From assembly GCA_028691155.1 (NCBI GenBank), contig JAQUZV010000155.1:1-5797 (forward strand): DNA of 5,797 nucleotides, given 5' to 3'. The translations under genes were made by a program, and so were the position numbers. Below, piece by piece: positions 1 to 5,797 of the stretch. Origin of the DNA: Victivallales bacterium. Its GTDB lineage: Bacteria; Verrucomicrobiota; Lentisphaeria; Victivallales; SZUA-371. A model generated the notes under the pieces. It worked only from the letters and a program-made list of their open reading frames with translations. It searched no databases and had not been told where the DNA came from. How positions within the stretch are numbered: position 1 is the stretch's first letter; the number at the start of each line of letters is the position of its first letter.

Positions 1-868
1 CCACGGCGTCGCCGTCGACCAGCGCCCCGTTGAAGACATCCATAATGTTGCCCAACATCGAATTCATCGGCACGAAAGTCGGATGCACGCGCAGTTCCAC
101 ATCCCCGTTATTCTGCTTGATGACGGCCAGCAGCTTGATGCGGTAGCCGAGGTCACGGGCGAATTTGATGTCAATCTGTTCAATGCCGCGAATGCCTTCG
201 ATGTACACCGGATCGAGCCCGAACCATTCCCCGTAAGCAAGCGAACCGAGAATAGCCGCCTTGTGGGCGGTATCGAAGCCGTCGATATCCAGCGACGGTT
301 CGGCTTCGGCGTAACCCAGTTCCTGGGCGTCTTTCAGGATCGGTTCGAAATCGGCGCCTTCACGTTCCATCCGGGTCAGGATATAGTTGCAGGTTCCGTT
401 CATGATACCGTAAATCCGATGAATCCGATTGCCCACCAGCCCTTCGCGCAACGCCTTGATGATCGGAATGCCGCCGCAGACGCTGGCTTCGTAATAGATA
501 TCGGCCTTGGATTTTTCCGCCGCGGCAAACAATTCGCGGCCATGCAACGCCAGCAGGGCCTTATTGGCGGTAACCACCGGTTTGCCCTGCGCCAAGGCGG
601 TCAGGATGAATTTCTTGGCAATGCCGGTTCCGCCGACCAGTTCCACCACCACATCGGACTTTTCGATCAGGGCAAAGCCGTCGGTCGTCAACAATTCCCG
701 CGACACGTCGACGCCGCGATCGGTGGTAATATCCAGATCGGCAATTCCGGCCAGAACCGGCTTGATCCCCGTCCGTTTGGCAATGACGTCGCCATTGCGC
801 ATAATGGTATCGGCAACTCCGGCGCCCACGGTGCCGAATCCAATTATTCCAACTTTAAATTCTTTCAC
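1..868 (-). CDS. hom: Homoserine dehydrogenase, N-terminal part (3' end beyond window)
   Basis: Homoserine dehydrogenase reduces aspartate semialdehyde to homoserine with NAD(P)H, the branch point to threonine and methionine in the cytoplasm. The first 289 residues are visible. The Rossmann nucleotide-binding motif GFGTVG lies at residues 10-15, TANK with the expected active-site lysine at 100-103, YEASVCGGIPII at 126-137 and GIMNGTCNYILT at 154-165. The family signature runs from A181 to K203. E188, D199 and K203 fit the catalytic Glu, Asp and Lys described for the yeast enzyme. The residue before P191 is E, where the family usually has D, N or S. Full enzymes with a C-terminal ACT domain are about 430 residues, so roughly 140 are missing at the window edge and an ACT domain cannot be judged. 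The start is taken as GTG at 868 because an ATG at 876 runs into TGA after three codons. AAAGG at 883-879 lies 10 bases upstream of the GTG. The gene follows a 230-base gap and is probably transcribed separately from the operon before it. Confidence 0.95.
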   Translation of the reverse strand, partial: MKEFKVGIIGFGTVGAGVADTIMRNGDVIAKRTGIKPVLAGIADLDITTDRGVDVSRELLTTDGFALIEKSDVVVELVGGTGIAKKFILTALAQGKPVVTANKALLALHGRELFAAAEKSKADIYYEASVCGGIPIIKALREGLVGNRIHRIYGIMNGTCNYILTRMEREGADFEPILKDAQELGYAEAEPSLDIDGFDTAHKAAILGSLAYGEWFGLDPVYIEGIRGIEQIDIKFARDLGYRIKLLAVIKQNNGDVELRVHPTFVPMNSMLGNIMDVFNGALVDGDAV

Positions 869-878
869 TTATTCATGA

Positions 879-883
879 CCTTT
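879..883 (-). promoter_or_regulatory. Ribosome binding site of hom, deciding a GTG start
   Basis: On the minus strand AAAGG ends 10 bases before GTG at 868 but only 2 bases before the ATG at 876. That ATG opens a three-codon frame (ATG AAT AAG TGA) whose stop overlaps the GTG. The 10-base spacing is the same as for gltX and def in this window, so the GTG is the likely start of hom. Confidence 0.55.
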
Positions 884-949
884 ATGCTATAAACAGTTGC
901 TGCAAAACCGCCTTACTATAACACGGCTTCCCCGGATTTAAAGCATAAA
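881..949. repeat. Inverted pair of near-identical 13-bp AT-rich elements upstream of hom
   Basis: TTTATGCTATAAA at 881-893 is an imperfect palindrome (TTTAT/ATAAA arms around GCT). Its reverse complement matches TTTAAAGCATAAA at 937-949 in 12 of 13 positions. The two copies lie in the untranslated region before hom. The copy near the gene overlaps the hom ribosome binding site. They could be paired protein-binding sites or arms of an RNA hairpin. Because the region is AT-rich, chance similarity is a real alternative. No convincing -35/-10 pair with normal spacing was found in this gap. Confidence 0.25.
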
Positions 950-1003
950 ATCAAACTTATCCGCACGTTTAATATAGTGAATGAAAACCATAAGAAAACG
1001 AAC

Positions 1004-1075
1004 AAAAAACGGTAAAAACGATCATCTCGCGGCAATGCGGCACCCCGGCCGCGGCAGCCGCTTTGCCGCGGTCGG
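1004..1075 (-). terminator. Probable terminator of the gltX-def-membrane-Cdc123 operon
   Basis: Starting 24 bases past the Cdc123-like stop codon, the minus strand can form a stem from 1075-1064 with 1056-1045. It has 12 pairs with one A/C mismatch and a 7-base loop. T-tracts follow at 1018-1014 and 1009-1004. The T-tracts begin about 26 bases beyond this stem, which is far for a classical intrinsic terminator. However, TGCCGC recurs on the minus strand at 1042-1037 and 1034-1029, and the upstream GCGGCA (1069-1064) could pair with either. Pairing with the last copy ends about 10 bases from the T-tract. The gap position supports termination; the exact fold is uncertain. Confidence 0.5.
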
Positions 1076-1098
1076 ACGGCCGATCGGTTCGCCCGCGG

Positions 1099-1821
1099 TC
1101 AGAAGGAAACGTTGATATCGCCGCGGATCGTCAACGGCGGCGGAATAAGCTTGATGCCGGCAACCTGCGACCAGTCGCGATCCCAGCGGTCGAACAACAG
1201 CGGTCGGGTCGGATCGCCCCAGGGGTTGAAATCGATAATCAGAATTTCGTCTCCGGAAGTGAAATAGACATCCATCACCAGATTTTCCACCGGCAACACC
1301 CAGGCAATTTCCTTAACCAGCGCCTCGGCCCGGTTCCAGAAATGTTTTTTATGGCCCTCGAGCCGGCGGAAATGGCGTACCAGCCAATACTGGCTCATGC
1401 CTTTAAGCTGCCGGTCGTGGATGAACAGTCGGAATTCCCGCGTCTGATTCATGCGCCGAAACGGGCGGATGCAGATGTATTCAACCTCCCCGGCGGCGGC
1501 GGAATGGCGGACTTTGGCACTGGCGGCCAGATAGTGCCAGGCGCTCCGGGCGGAATATACCGCCCCGCGTTTGCCGGTAAAACGTTCCGTGTCGGTCGGC
1601 GCCACACAATCGACGGAAACAAAGCTGTTGCCGGGAAAAGTCCGCATCGGCTCACGCAGACGCCGGACGGCGCCGCGGGCCACCGGCGTATCGGTCTCGC
1701 CCTGCTGCAGCGCGGCAATCTCATCGTCGCGCAAACGCAGAAAACTGGTCACAAAAGTATGATTGGCCAATGACGGGTACCAGATCGGAATCCGACAGAA
1801 ATCATGTTCCGAATTATTCAT
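1099..1821 (-). CDS. Cdc123/D123-family ATP-grasp-like protein
   Basis: The 240-residue protein resembles Cdc123 (D123), a divergent ATP-grasp fold. In eukaryotes Cdc123 binds eIF2-gamma and drives assembly of initiation factor eIF2. Bacterial members exist but their substrates are unknown. Family marks visible here: WYPSL at residues 14-18 near the N-terminus; FVSVDCVAPTD at 67-77, aligning with the FxKLxxxSPKD-like element; TREFRLFIHDRQLKGMSQY at 127-145, matching the EFR...ISQ core; and MDVYF at 183-187 followed by IIDFNPWG at 195-202 and LLF at 208-210. D184, D197 and N199 are the likely metal/ATP-binding acids and amide. The lysine expected in the FxKL element is Ser69 here, so nucleotide binding may differ. 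Eukaryotic members are about 330 residues, so this is a compact form. The ATG at 1821 overlaps the preceding stop as ATGA and has a strong AAAGGAG 7 bases upstream inside the previous gene. It is the last gene of the operon after gltX, def and a membrane protein. A role linked to translation or protein modification is inference from context. Confidence 0.8.
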   Translation of the reverse strand: MNNSEHDFCRIPIWYPSLANHTFVTSFLRLRDDEIAALQQGETDTPVARGAVRRLREPMRTFPGNSFVSVDCVAPTDTERFTGKRGAVYSARSAWHYLAASAKVRHSAAAGEVEYICIRPFRRMNQTREFRLFIHDRQLKGMSQYWLVRHFRRLEGHKKHFWNRAEALVKEIAWVLPVENLVMDVYFTSGDEILIIDFNPWGDPTRPLLFDRWDRDWSQVAGIKLIPPPLTIRGDINVSF

Positions 1822-2711
1822 TTTTCTTCTCCTTTGCTGTTACCGCCATCCCCCGGCAGTTTGCGCTGGAGCCGACTGATGATGAAAAAGAAATAGCCGA
1901 GGAATCCGAACAGATAAATCGTACTGAAATCGACATAGGGCAAAGTAAGTCCGGTCGCCACCGCCGCCACGATCAAAGCGGGAATGCCGGCATAAATACC
2001 CATCTGCCAGAGGTTGCGGTATCTCATGCCACACATGGCCAGTCCGCCGCCCAGGGCATAGAACCCGGTAAACAGCGTATTGAACACCAGAACTCCGCCG
2101 AACACCAGCAGAAAATAGATCACATACGAACCGCCCAGCACCAAACGCTCCAGCCACGGGAAAAATTGCGCAAAGTCGTCGAACCAGAATGGACCCGCCG
2201 GATCGTAAAGCTCCCCGATCGTCGCGACAATGCCCTCCCGGGATCCCGGATACAATTTGATCTCCTGGCCCCGTTCCAACAATTTCACGGAATAAATGAG
2301 CGGCACCACCACCGGTGCATCCTTGCGCCAGGCCACCACCACTCCCGGCGTCCAGACCACACCGCGATCATATTTATCCCACGGCAAATCACCGGGTTTG
2401 ACTTCCGCACCGGGAAAATAGTTCAGCACCAAACCGGGAAAAATCTCCACCTGACGCCGCCGTTCCGGATCGATGGCCGGCACCAACCCCTCCCCGGTGG
2501 ACCGAATCGCCCCGAACTGCGCCGTGACCGTCTGCTCCGCCTGCCCGATCACGGCTTTAACCGTCGGATACTGCAACCCCGTCATGACTCCCGCCAGCAG
2601 AATCGCCAGCAACAGCAAATGCAGTATGGTACGATAAAGCGGCAGCCGGGCCAGCACGGGAAACATGGCGGTCTCCCGGCAAACCGAAAAGATGATCCGG
2701 AAAAAATTCAT
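1818..2711 (-). CDS. DUF1189-like integral membrane protein, function unknown
   Basis: This 297-residue protein has one hydrophobic helix near the N-terminus (about 29-46) and a soluble, mostly beta-like central part (about 50-185). Three or four helices follow in the C-terminal third (about 190-212, possibly 212-227, 237-257 and 262-279). The lysine-rich tail is probably cytoplasmic. The layout, the MNFF start and the C-terminal pattern with MRYRNLWQMGIYAGIPALIV at 229-248 resemble DUF1189 membrane proteins. No catalytic motif is evident. If the tail is cytoplasmic, the central part lies outside the inner membrane. The gene overlaps def upstream by ATGA and the Cdc123-like gene downstream by ATGA. 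The ATG at 2711 has no good Shine-Dalgarno, so translation there would depend on ribosomes ending def. Met16 (2666) has GGGAG 6 bases upstream and is the alternative start. I keep 2711 because the first residues fit the family pattern. The membrane call is firm; the family assignment is moderate. Confidence 0.75.
   Translation of the reverse strand: MNFFRIIFSVCRETAMFPVLARLPLYRTILHLLLLAILLAGVMTGLQYPTVKAVIGQAEQTVTAQFGAIRSTGEGLVPAIDPERRRQVEIFPGLVLNYFPGAEVKPGDLPWDKYDRGVVWTPGVVVAWRKDAPVVVPLIYSVKLLERGQEIKLYPGSREGIVATIGELYDPAGPFWFDDFAQFFPWLERLVLGGSYVIYFLLVFGGVLVFNTLFTGFYALGGGLAMCGMRYRNLWQMGIYAGIPALIVAAVATGLTLPYVDFSTIYLFGFLGYFFFIISRLQRKLPGDGGNSKGEEK
1829..1835 (-). promoter_or_regulatory. Strong ribosome binding site of the Cdc123-like gene
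   Basis: AAAGGAG lies 7 bases before the ATG at 1821, within the last codons of the membrane protein gene. It fixes the start and indicates that this gene can recruit ribosomes itself, in addition to coupling through the ATGA overlap. Confidence 0.7.
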
Positions 2712-3307
2712 ACCCGACGGCCGCCCCGCCGGAATTGCCGGGCCTCACCGTCCCGATAAAGGACATCCAGTTGCGGTTTCACTTCGTCCATAACAGCGGG
2801 CTTCAGGCGGTCGACAAACAATTTGCCGTCGAGATGATCCATCTCATGCTGAAGGCAACGCGCCAACAGCCCGCCGCACGCGACGACGACCGGTCCGTGA
2901 TCGATAATCTCCATCCGCACCACCACCTGTTCCGGTCGCTCCACCTCGGCCCAGATCTCCGGCACACTCAGACACCCCTCTTCCTGCGTTACCATCTTTC
3001 CGCCGGAAGAAACCAGCACCGGATTAATCAGTGCCAGCGGCATCAGCGGCAGCAACTCCATCTCCCCGGGCGAAGGCACATAATCCCGCGGCAATTTATT
3101 CGGCAGTCCCAGCACGATCAGGCGCAAACTGGACCCGACCTGCGGCGCCGCCAACCCGATACCGTCGAACGCAAACATCGTTTCGACCATCTGCTCCGCC
3201 ATTTTTCGTATTTCCGGCGTCACCCCGACCACCGGCGCCGCCACAGTCTTCAAAACCCGGGCGCCGTAAGTCTGCACCGGAAGAATATTCCTTTTCAAAC
3301 CAAACAT
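2708..3307 (-). CDS. def: Peptide deformylase
   Basis: Peptide deformylase is a metalloenzyme, usually iron-dependent, that removes the formyl group from the N-terminal methionine of nascent proteins at the ribosome. All three family motifs are intact in this 199-residue protein: GIGLAAPQ at 49-56, EGCLS at 110-114 and QHEMDHLDG at 153-161. Cys112, His154 and His158 are the metal ligands and Glu155 is the catalytic base. The length is slightly above the usual 165-190 residues. The extra residues include a proline-rich loop around 70-90 (KLPRDYVPSPGEMELLPLMP) between motifs 1 and 2, and an arginine-rich tail (RQFRRGGRRV). The ATG at 3307 has AAAGGAG at 3324-3318, 10 bases upstream, overlapping the gltX stop codon. 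The gap to gltX is 15 bases and the stop overlaps the next ATG as ATGA. def is commonly paired with fmt in bacteria; here it follows gltX and no fmt is in view. Confidence 0.97.
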   Translation of the reverse strand: MFGLKRNILPVQTYGARVLKTVAAPVVGVTPEIRKMAEQMVETMFAFDGIGLAAPQVGSSLRLIVLGLPNKLPRDYVPSPGEMELLPLMPLALINPVLVSSGGKMVTQEEGCLSVPEIWAEVERPEQVVVRMEIIDHGPVVVACGGLLARCLQHEMDHLDGKLFVDRLKPAVMDEVKPQLDVLYRDGEARQFRRGGRRV

Positions 3308-3317
3308 AAATTCTCTT

Positions 3318-3324
3318 CTCCTTT
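3318..3324 (-). promoter_or_regulatory. Ribosome binding site of def overlapping the gltX stop
   Basis: AAAGGAG on the minus strand shares two bases with the TAA stop of gltX (3325-3323) and lies 10 bases before the def ATG at 3307. The compact junction supports co-transcription of gltX and def and fixes the def start. Confidence 0.7.
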
Positions 3325-4933
3325 ACCCCTGCTCCGCAACCGTCGGCAATGTTTCATAATAAGACAAAATACGGTTGATGCGGCCCGGCAGTTCCGCCAC
3401 CCCGAGCCGGGCGATGGTGCTGCCGATATCGGCGCCGGCCGTAATTCCGCTTACCGCCAGCCGCAACGGCTGGTTGAGTTTGCCTTCCGCCAGTCCGGCC
3501 GCCTGTTCCGTCGCCCGGATCAGCGTTTCCGCCGCCGTCGCGGTCAATTCCGTCACTCCGGACAATGCGACAACAAATTGCCGCAGCCCGGCGCGGACCT
3601 CCTCCGCCGACAACTGCTTGCGAACTGCTTTCTCGTTATACGCGAAATCGCCGGTGAAGAAATAACGCCATTCCCCGACATCGGCCGCCTGTTTGGTCCG
3701 GGACTGCATCAGCGCCGCCACCGCCGCGAATTCGGGAGCGGCCGGATCAACCGGCAATTCACATTCCCGGGCAAACATTGCCGCCCATTCCTGAAACGCC
3801 GCCGCCGGCATTTCGGCCAGGTAAGCGCCGTTCATATTCTGCAGCTTATTGAGATCGAACTGCGCCGGGGCACTCTTCACCCGCGCCAGATTGAAACTCG
3901 CAATCATCTCGTCCCGGGACATCTTCTCCCGGTCGTCACCCGGCGACCATCCCAACAAAGTCAGGTAATTGAACAAAGCGTCGGCCAGATAGCCCTTGCT
4001 CCGGAAATCGCCCACAAACGCATCGCCGTCGCGCTTGCTGTACGGCTTGCCCTGCTTGTTGACGATCATCGGCAGATGCGCATATTGCGGCACCGGATAG
4101 CCGAGCTGATGGAACAGCAGAATATGCCGATAGGTGTTTTCCACGTGGTCGTCGCCACGGACAATATGGGTTATCTGCTGGAAACAGTCGTCGCAGACAT
4201 TGGCCAGATGGAATATCGGCGTCCCGTCACTGCGGACGATGACCTGATCCTTCATGCTGTCCAGCGGCTTGGCCAGTTCCCCTTTGATCATGTCGTTAAA
4301 AAAGACTTCCCGGCGGGTAAACGTGATTTTTTCGCCGTCGGTAACCGTAAAGATTTCGCCGGCGAGCACCGCGTCCCAGTGTTCGCGCAGATCGAAGCAG
4401 CAATTGCCGTGCCGGTCGAACACCCGAAGGTCTTTGAATCCGGCCAGACATCCTGCGGCCGGGGTCGGCTTGCCCTTGCGGCTGATGATGGCAAACTCCA
4501 CGCCATGCCCGCCGATGCGCAACGGCACTTCGGGAGCAATGGTCATTTCCGCCGGTCCCGCCGTTCGAACCACGGCAAGGTCATCGGCATTCAGCGGAAT
4601 ACGGAACAGCACCGGAGCTTTTCCGTCCGCCCCCGGCGTGCCGTAATAGGCCTGATTGCGGTCCAACAACTGACGGGCGGCCACCAGATGGGCCGGCGTC
4701 CGGTCCGACTGATAAACCACCTCGCCGTCATAATCCAGTCCGAGCCAGTCCATACAGGCCAACATGGCGTCGATGGCTTCCCTGGTGGACCGTTCCCGGT
4801 CCGTATCTTCGACCCGGAGCACAAATTCTCCGTGTTCATGACGGGCAAACAACCAATTGAAAATTGCGGTACGGATATTGCCGATATGCACTTTCCCCGT
4901 CGGCGACGGAGCAAAACGAACTTTTACTGACAT
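3323..4933 (-). CDS. gltX: Glutamyl-tRNA synthetase with atypical motifs
   Basis: This class I aminoacyl-tRNA synthetase attaches glutamate to tRNA(Glu) in the cytoplasm. The catalytic Rossmann fold starts with RFAPSPTGKVHIGNIRTA at residues 6-23, where HIGN replaces the HIGH-type motif (commonly HxGG/HIGS in GluRS). RVEDTD follows at 40-45, SDGTPIFHLANV at 235-246 and RGDDHVENT at 259-267. PYSKRDG at 297-303 is the KMSKR loop, usually KLSKR or KISKR. The junction to the anticodon-binding domain is typical, with FDLNKLQNMNG at 359-369. At 536 residues it exceeds the usual 465-500. The excess appears to lie in residues about 97-230, where the connecting region is about 40 residues longer than in the Thermus enzyme and the zinc-type cysteines after AYY are absent. 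Three cysteines at 162, 178 and 179 occur in this stretch. The ATG at 4933 has AAAGG at 4948-4944, 10 bases upstream. It opens the gltX-def-membrane-Cdc123 group. Whether it charges only tRNA(Glu) or also tRNA(Gln) cannot be read from the sequence. Confidence 0.95.
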   Translation of the reverse strand: MSVKVRFAPSPTGKVHIGNIRTAIFNWLFARHEHGEFVLRVEDTDRERSTREAIDAMLACMDWLGLDYDGEVVYQSDRTPAHLVAARQLLDRNQAYYGTPGADGKAPVLFRIPLNADDLAVVRTAGPAEMTIAPEVPLRIGGHGVEFAIISRKGKPTPAAGCLAGFKDLRVFDRHGNCCFDLREHWDAVLAGEIFTVTDGEKITFTRREVFFNDMIKGELAKPLDSMKDQVIVRSDGTPIFHLANVCDDCFQQITHIVRGDDHVENTYRHILLFHQLGYPVPQYAHLPMIVNKQGKPYSKRDGDAFVGDFRSKGYLADALFNYLTLLGWSPGDDREKMSRDEMIASFNLARVKSAPAQFDLNKLQNMNGAYLAEMPAAAFQEWAAMFARECELPVDPAAPEFAAVAALMQSRTKQAADVGEWRYFFTGDFAYNEKAVRKQLSAEEVRAGLRQFVVALSGVTELTATAAETLIRATEQAAGLAEGKLNQPLRLAVSGITAGADIGSTIARLGVAELPGRINRILSYYETLPTVAEQG

Positions 4934-4943
4934 CGAGTCGGTA

Positions 4944-4948
4944 CCTTT
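4944..4948 (-). promoter_or_regulatory. Ribosome binding site of gltX
   Basis: AAAGG on the minus strand ends 10 bases before ATG at 4933. The 45-base gap (4934-4978) between the tolC-like stop and gltX shows neither a clear hairpin terminator nor a convincing promoter, so read-through from the upstream gene is possible. Confidence 0.5.
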
Positions 4949-4978
4949 ATGTAACTGAGTTTGACCGGCAGCCTCCCG

Positions 4979-5797
4979 TTATTCCCTGGCATCGGCGCCG
5001 AGCTGATTCGAATTGGTGGCAGCTTCCAACTGGGCTTTGGCATTCATGACGTTAACCAGAGCCATGACCAAATTGGCTTCCGCACTGGTCAATTCGTTCT
5101 GCGCTTCATTGAGGCGGGTCAATTCCTTGTTGCCGGCTTTGTATTCTTCTTCGACCAGGTCGCGCTGTTTGGTAACCAAAGTAAGGGTTTCCTTGTACAG
5201 TTTGGCCTGTTTTACGTTCTGCAAATAGGTATCGTAAGCCGTCCGGACCTCCTGGATCACCGTGATCCATTGCGAGGCCACATTGAATTCGGCCACATAC
5301 ACATTGGACTGGGCCTGACGGATCTGAAGTTCACGGGAAAATCCGTTGAAAATCACCCATTGGGCATCGACGCCCCAATTGTAGTTGCGATCGTTATAAT
5401 AGGTATGCGCCGGCGTGACGTTGCCGTTGCGGGCTTCGTAGCGGGTCAGATTGGTACCATAGCCCAGACCGCCGGAAAGCGACACGGTCGGCGAATAAGC
5501 GCCCCAACTGCTGTACAACTGGTATCGGGCCGCCTGCAACGTCTCGCGATATTGCCGCAGGTCGGGACGGTTGTTGAGCGCCATATCCAGATAGATATTG
5601 ATGTCCGGCAGCGTTTCGCCGGGAACGGAATCGATAGGAGAATATTTCAGGGATTCCGGCAGCGTGGCTTCGGTAATGCCCATCAGACCGGCCAGAATAT
5701 AGCGATAGGCGTTGAAACTGTATTCGGCCGAAATCTGCGAACTGTCGGCCTGGTTGACCTTGATTTTGAAGTTCAGCACATCGCTGAGCGGCACCGC
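4979..5797 (-). CDS. TolC-family outer membrane efflux protein, C-terminal part (5' end beyond window)
   Basis: Proteins of this family form trimeric outer membrane channels with a long periplasmic alpha-barrel and work with inner membrane pumps and adaptor proteins for export. The visible 272 residues cover the end of the first and all of the second structural repeat. Numbering from the window edge, residues 1-41 are a helical segment with SDVLNFKIKVNQADS and AGLMGI, the end of repeat 1. MALNNRPDLRQ at 72-82 opens repeat 2. Beta-strand-rich, glycine- and tyrosine-rich sequence at about 100-150 would be the membrane barrel part. Long coiled-coil helices at about 155-260 contain AGNKELTRLNEAQNEL (221-236), the counterpart of SDVLNF in repeat 1. 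Typical members are 420-500 residues, so the signal peptide and about 150-230 residues lie outside. The reading frame is open to the window edge; the GTG at 5794 is an internal valine codon, not a start. No pump or adaptor gene is in view, so the exported substrate is unknown. Confidence 0.92.
   Translation of the reverse strand, partial: AVPLSDVLNFKIKVNQADSSQISAEYSFNAYRYILAGLMGITEATLPESLKYSPIDSVPGETLPDINIYLDMALNNRPDLRQYRETLQAARYQLYSSWGAYSPTVSLSGGLGYGTNLTRYEARNGNVTPAHTYYNDRNYNWGVDAQWVIFNGFSRELQIRQAQSNVYVAEFNVASQWITVIQEVRTAYDTYLQNVKQAKLYKETLTLVTKQRDLVEEEYKAGNKELTRLNEAQNELTSAEANLVMALVNVMNAKAQLEAATNSNQLGADARE

Noticed and set aside
83..892. A 269-codon open frame on the plus strand opposite hom
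   Set aside because: The minus strand encodes an unmistakable homoserine dehydrogenase over the same bases; the plus frame shows no family features.
938..991. A 17-codon minus-strand frame in the hom leader as a possible attenuator peptide
   Set aside because: There is no ribosome binding site before its ATG and no run of Thr, Ile or Met codons such as a threonine-pathway leader peptide would have.
869..1098. Riboswitch, tRNA or other structured RNA in the gap before hom
   Set aside because: No tRNA-like cloverleaf or recognisable riboswitch core was seen; the structure present is explained by the terminator-like hairpins.
1063..1773. A 236-codon open frame on the plus strand opposite the Cdc123-like gene
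   Set aside because: It starts inside the terminator-like palindrome and has no domain; the minus-strand protein carries conserved Cdc123 motifs.
1770..2759. A 329-codon open frame on the plus strand opposite the membrane protein gene
   Set aside because: Composition is dominated by His, Arg, Gln and Pro with no domain, and it lies opposite a convincing membrane protein with good junctions on both sides.
2735..4930. A 731-codon open frame on the plus strand across def and gltX
   Set aside because: It is antisense to two well-supported genes. Its translation is rich in Arg, His, Gln and Pro, has no recognisable domain, and is typical of the antisense shadow of a GC-rich coding region.
1..5797. 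CRISPR array, insertion sequence or attachment site
   Set aside because: No regularly spaced repeats, transposase-like protein, or terminal inverted repeats with target duplications were seen anywhere in the window.

Overview
The window holds six genes, all on the minus strand, so transcription runs from high to low coordinates. The base composition is GC-rich, with GC-ending codons preferred. The TolC-type outer membrane channel implies a diderm (Gram-negative) bacterium. The glutamyl-tRNA synthetase has a PYSKRDG form of the KMSKR loop. From memory this recalls Planctomycetes/Verrucomicrobia/Lentisphaerae-type bacteria, but that placement is only a tentative inference.

In transcription order: (1) 5797-4979, the C-terminal part of a TolC-family outer membrane efflux protein, cut by the window edge. 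(2) 4933-3323, gltX, a glutamyl-tRNA synthetase with unusual motifs. (3) 3307-2708, def, peptide deformylase. (4) 2711-1818, a four-helix membrane protein resembling the DUF1189 family. (5) 1821-1099, a bacterial homologue of Cdc123/D123, a divergent ATP-grasp protein known in eukaryotes as the assembly factor for translation initiation factor eIF2. (6) After a 230-base gap (869-1098) containing a GC-rich hairpin cluster followed by T-tracts, 868-1, the N-terminal two thirds of homoserine dehydrogenase (hom), cut by the other window edge.

Genes 2-5 look like one operon. The def Shine-Dalgarno overlaps the gltX stop region, with only 15 bases between the genes. Both def/membrane gene and membrane gene/Cdc123-like gene overlap by ATGA. 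The tolC-like gene ends only 45 bases before gltX with no visible terminator, so it may belong to the same transcript. The operon joins two housekeeping translation functions (charging tRNA with glutamate; removing the formyl group from nascent proteins) to an uncharacterised membrane protein and a Cdc123-like ATP-grasp protein. That last pair is the most interesting part of the window. The tolC and hom fragments look conventional.
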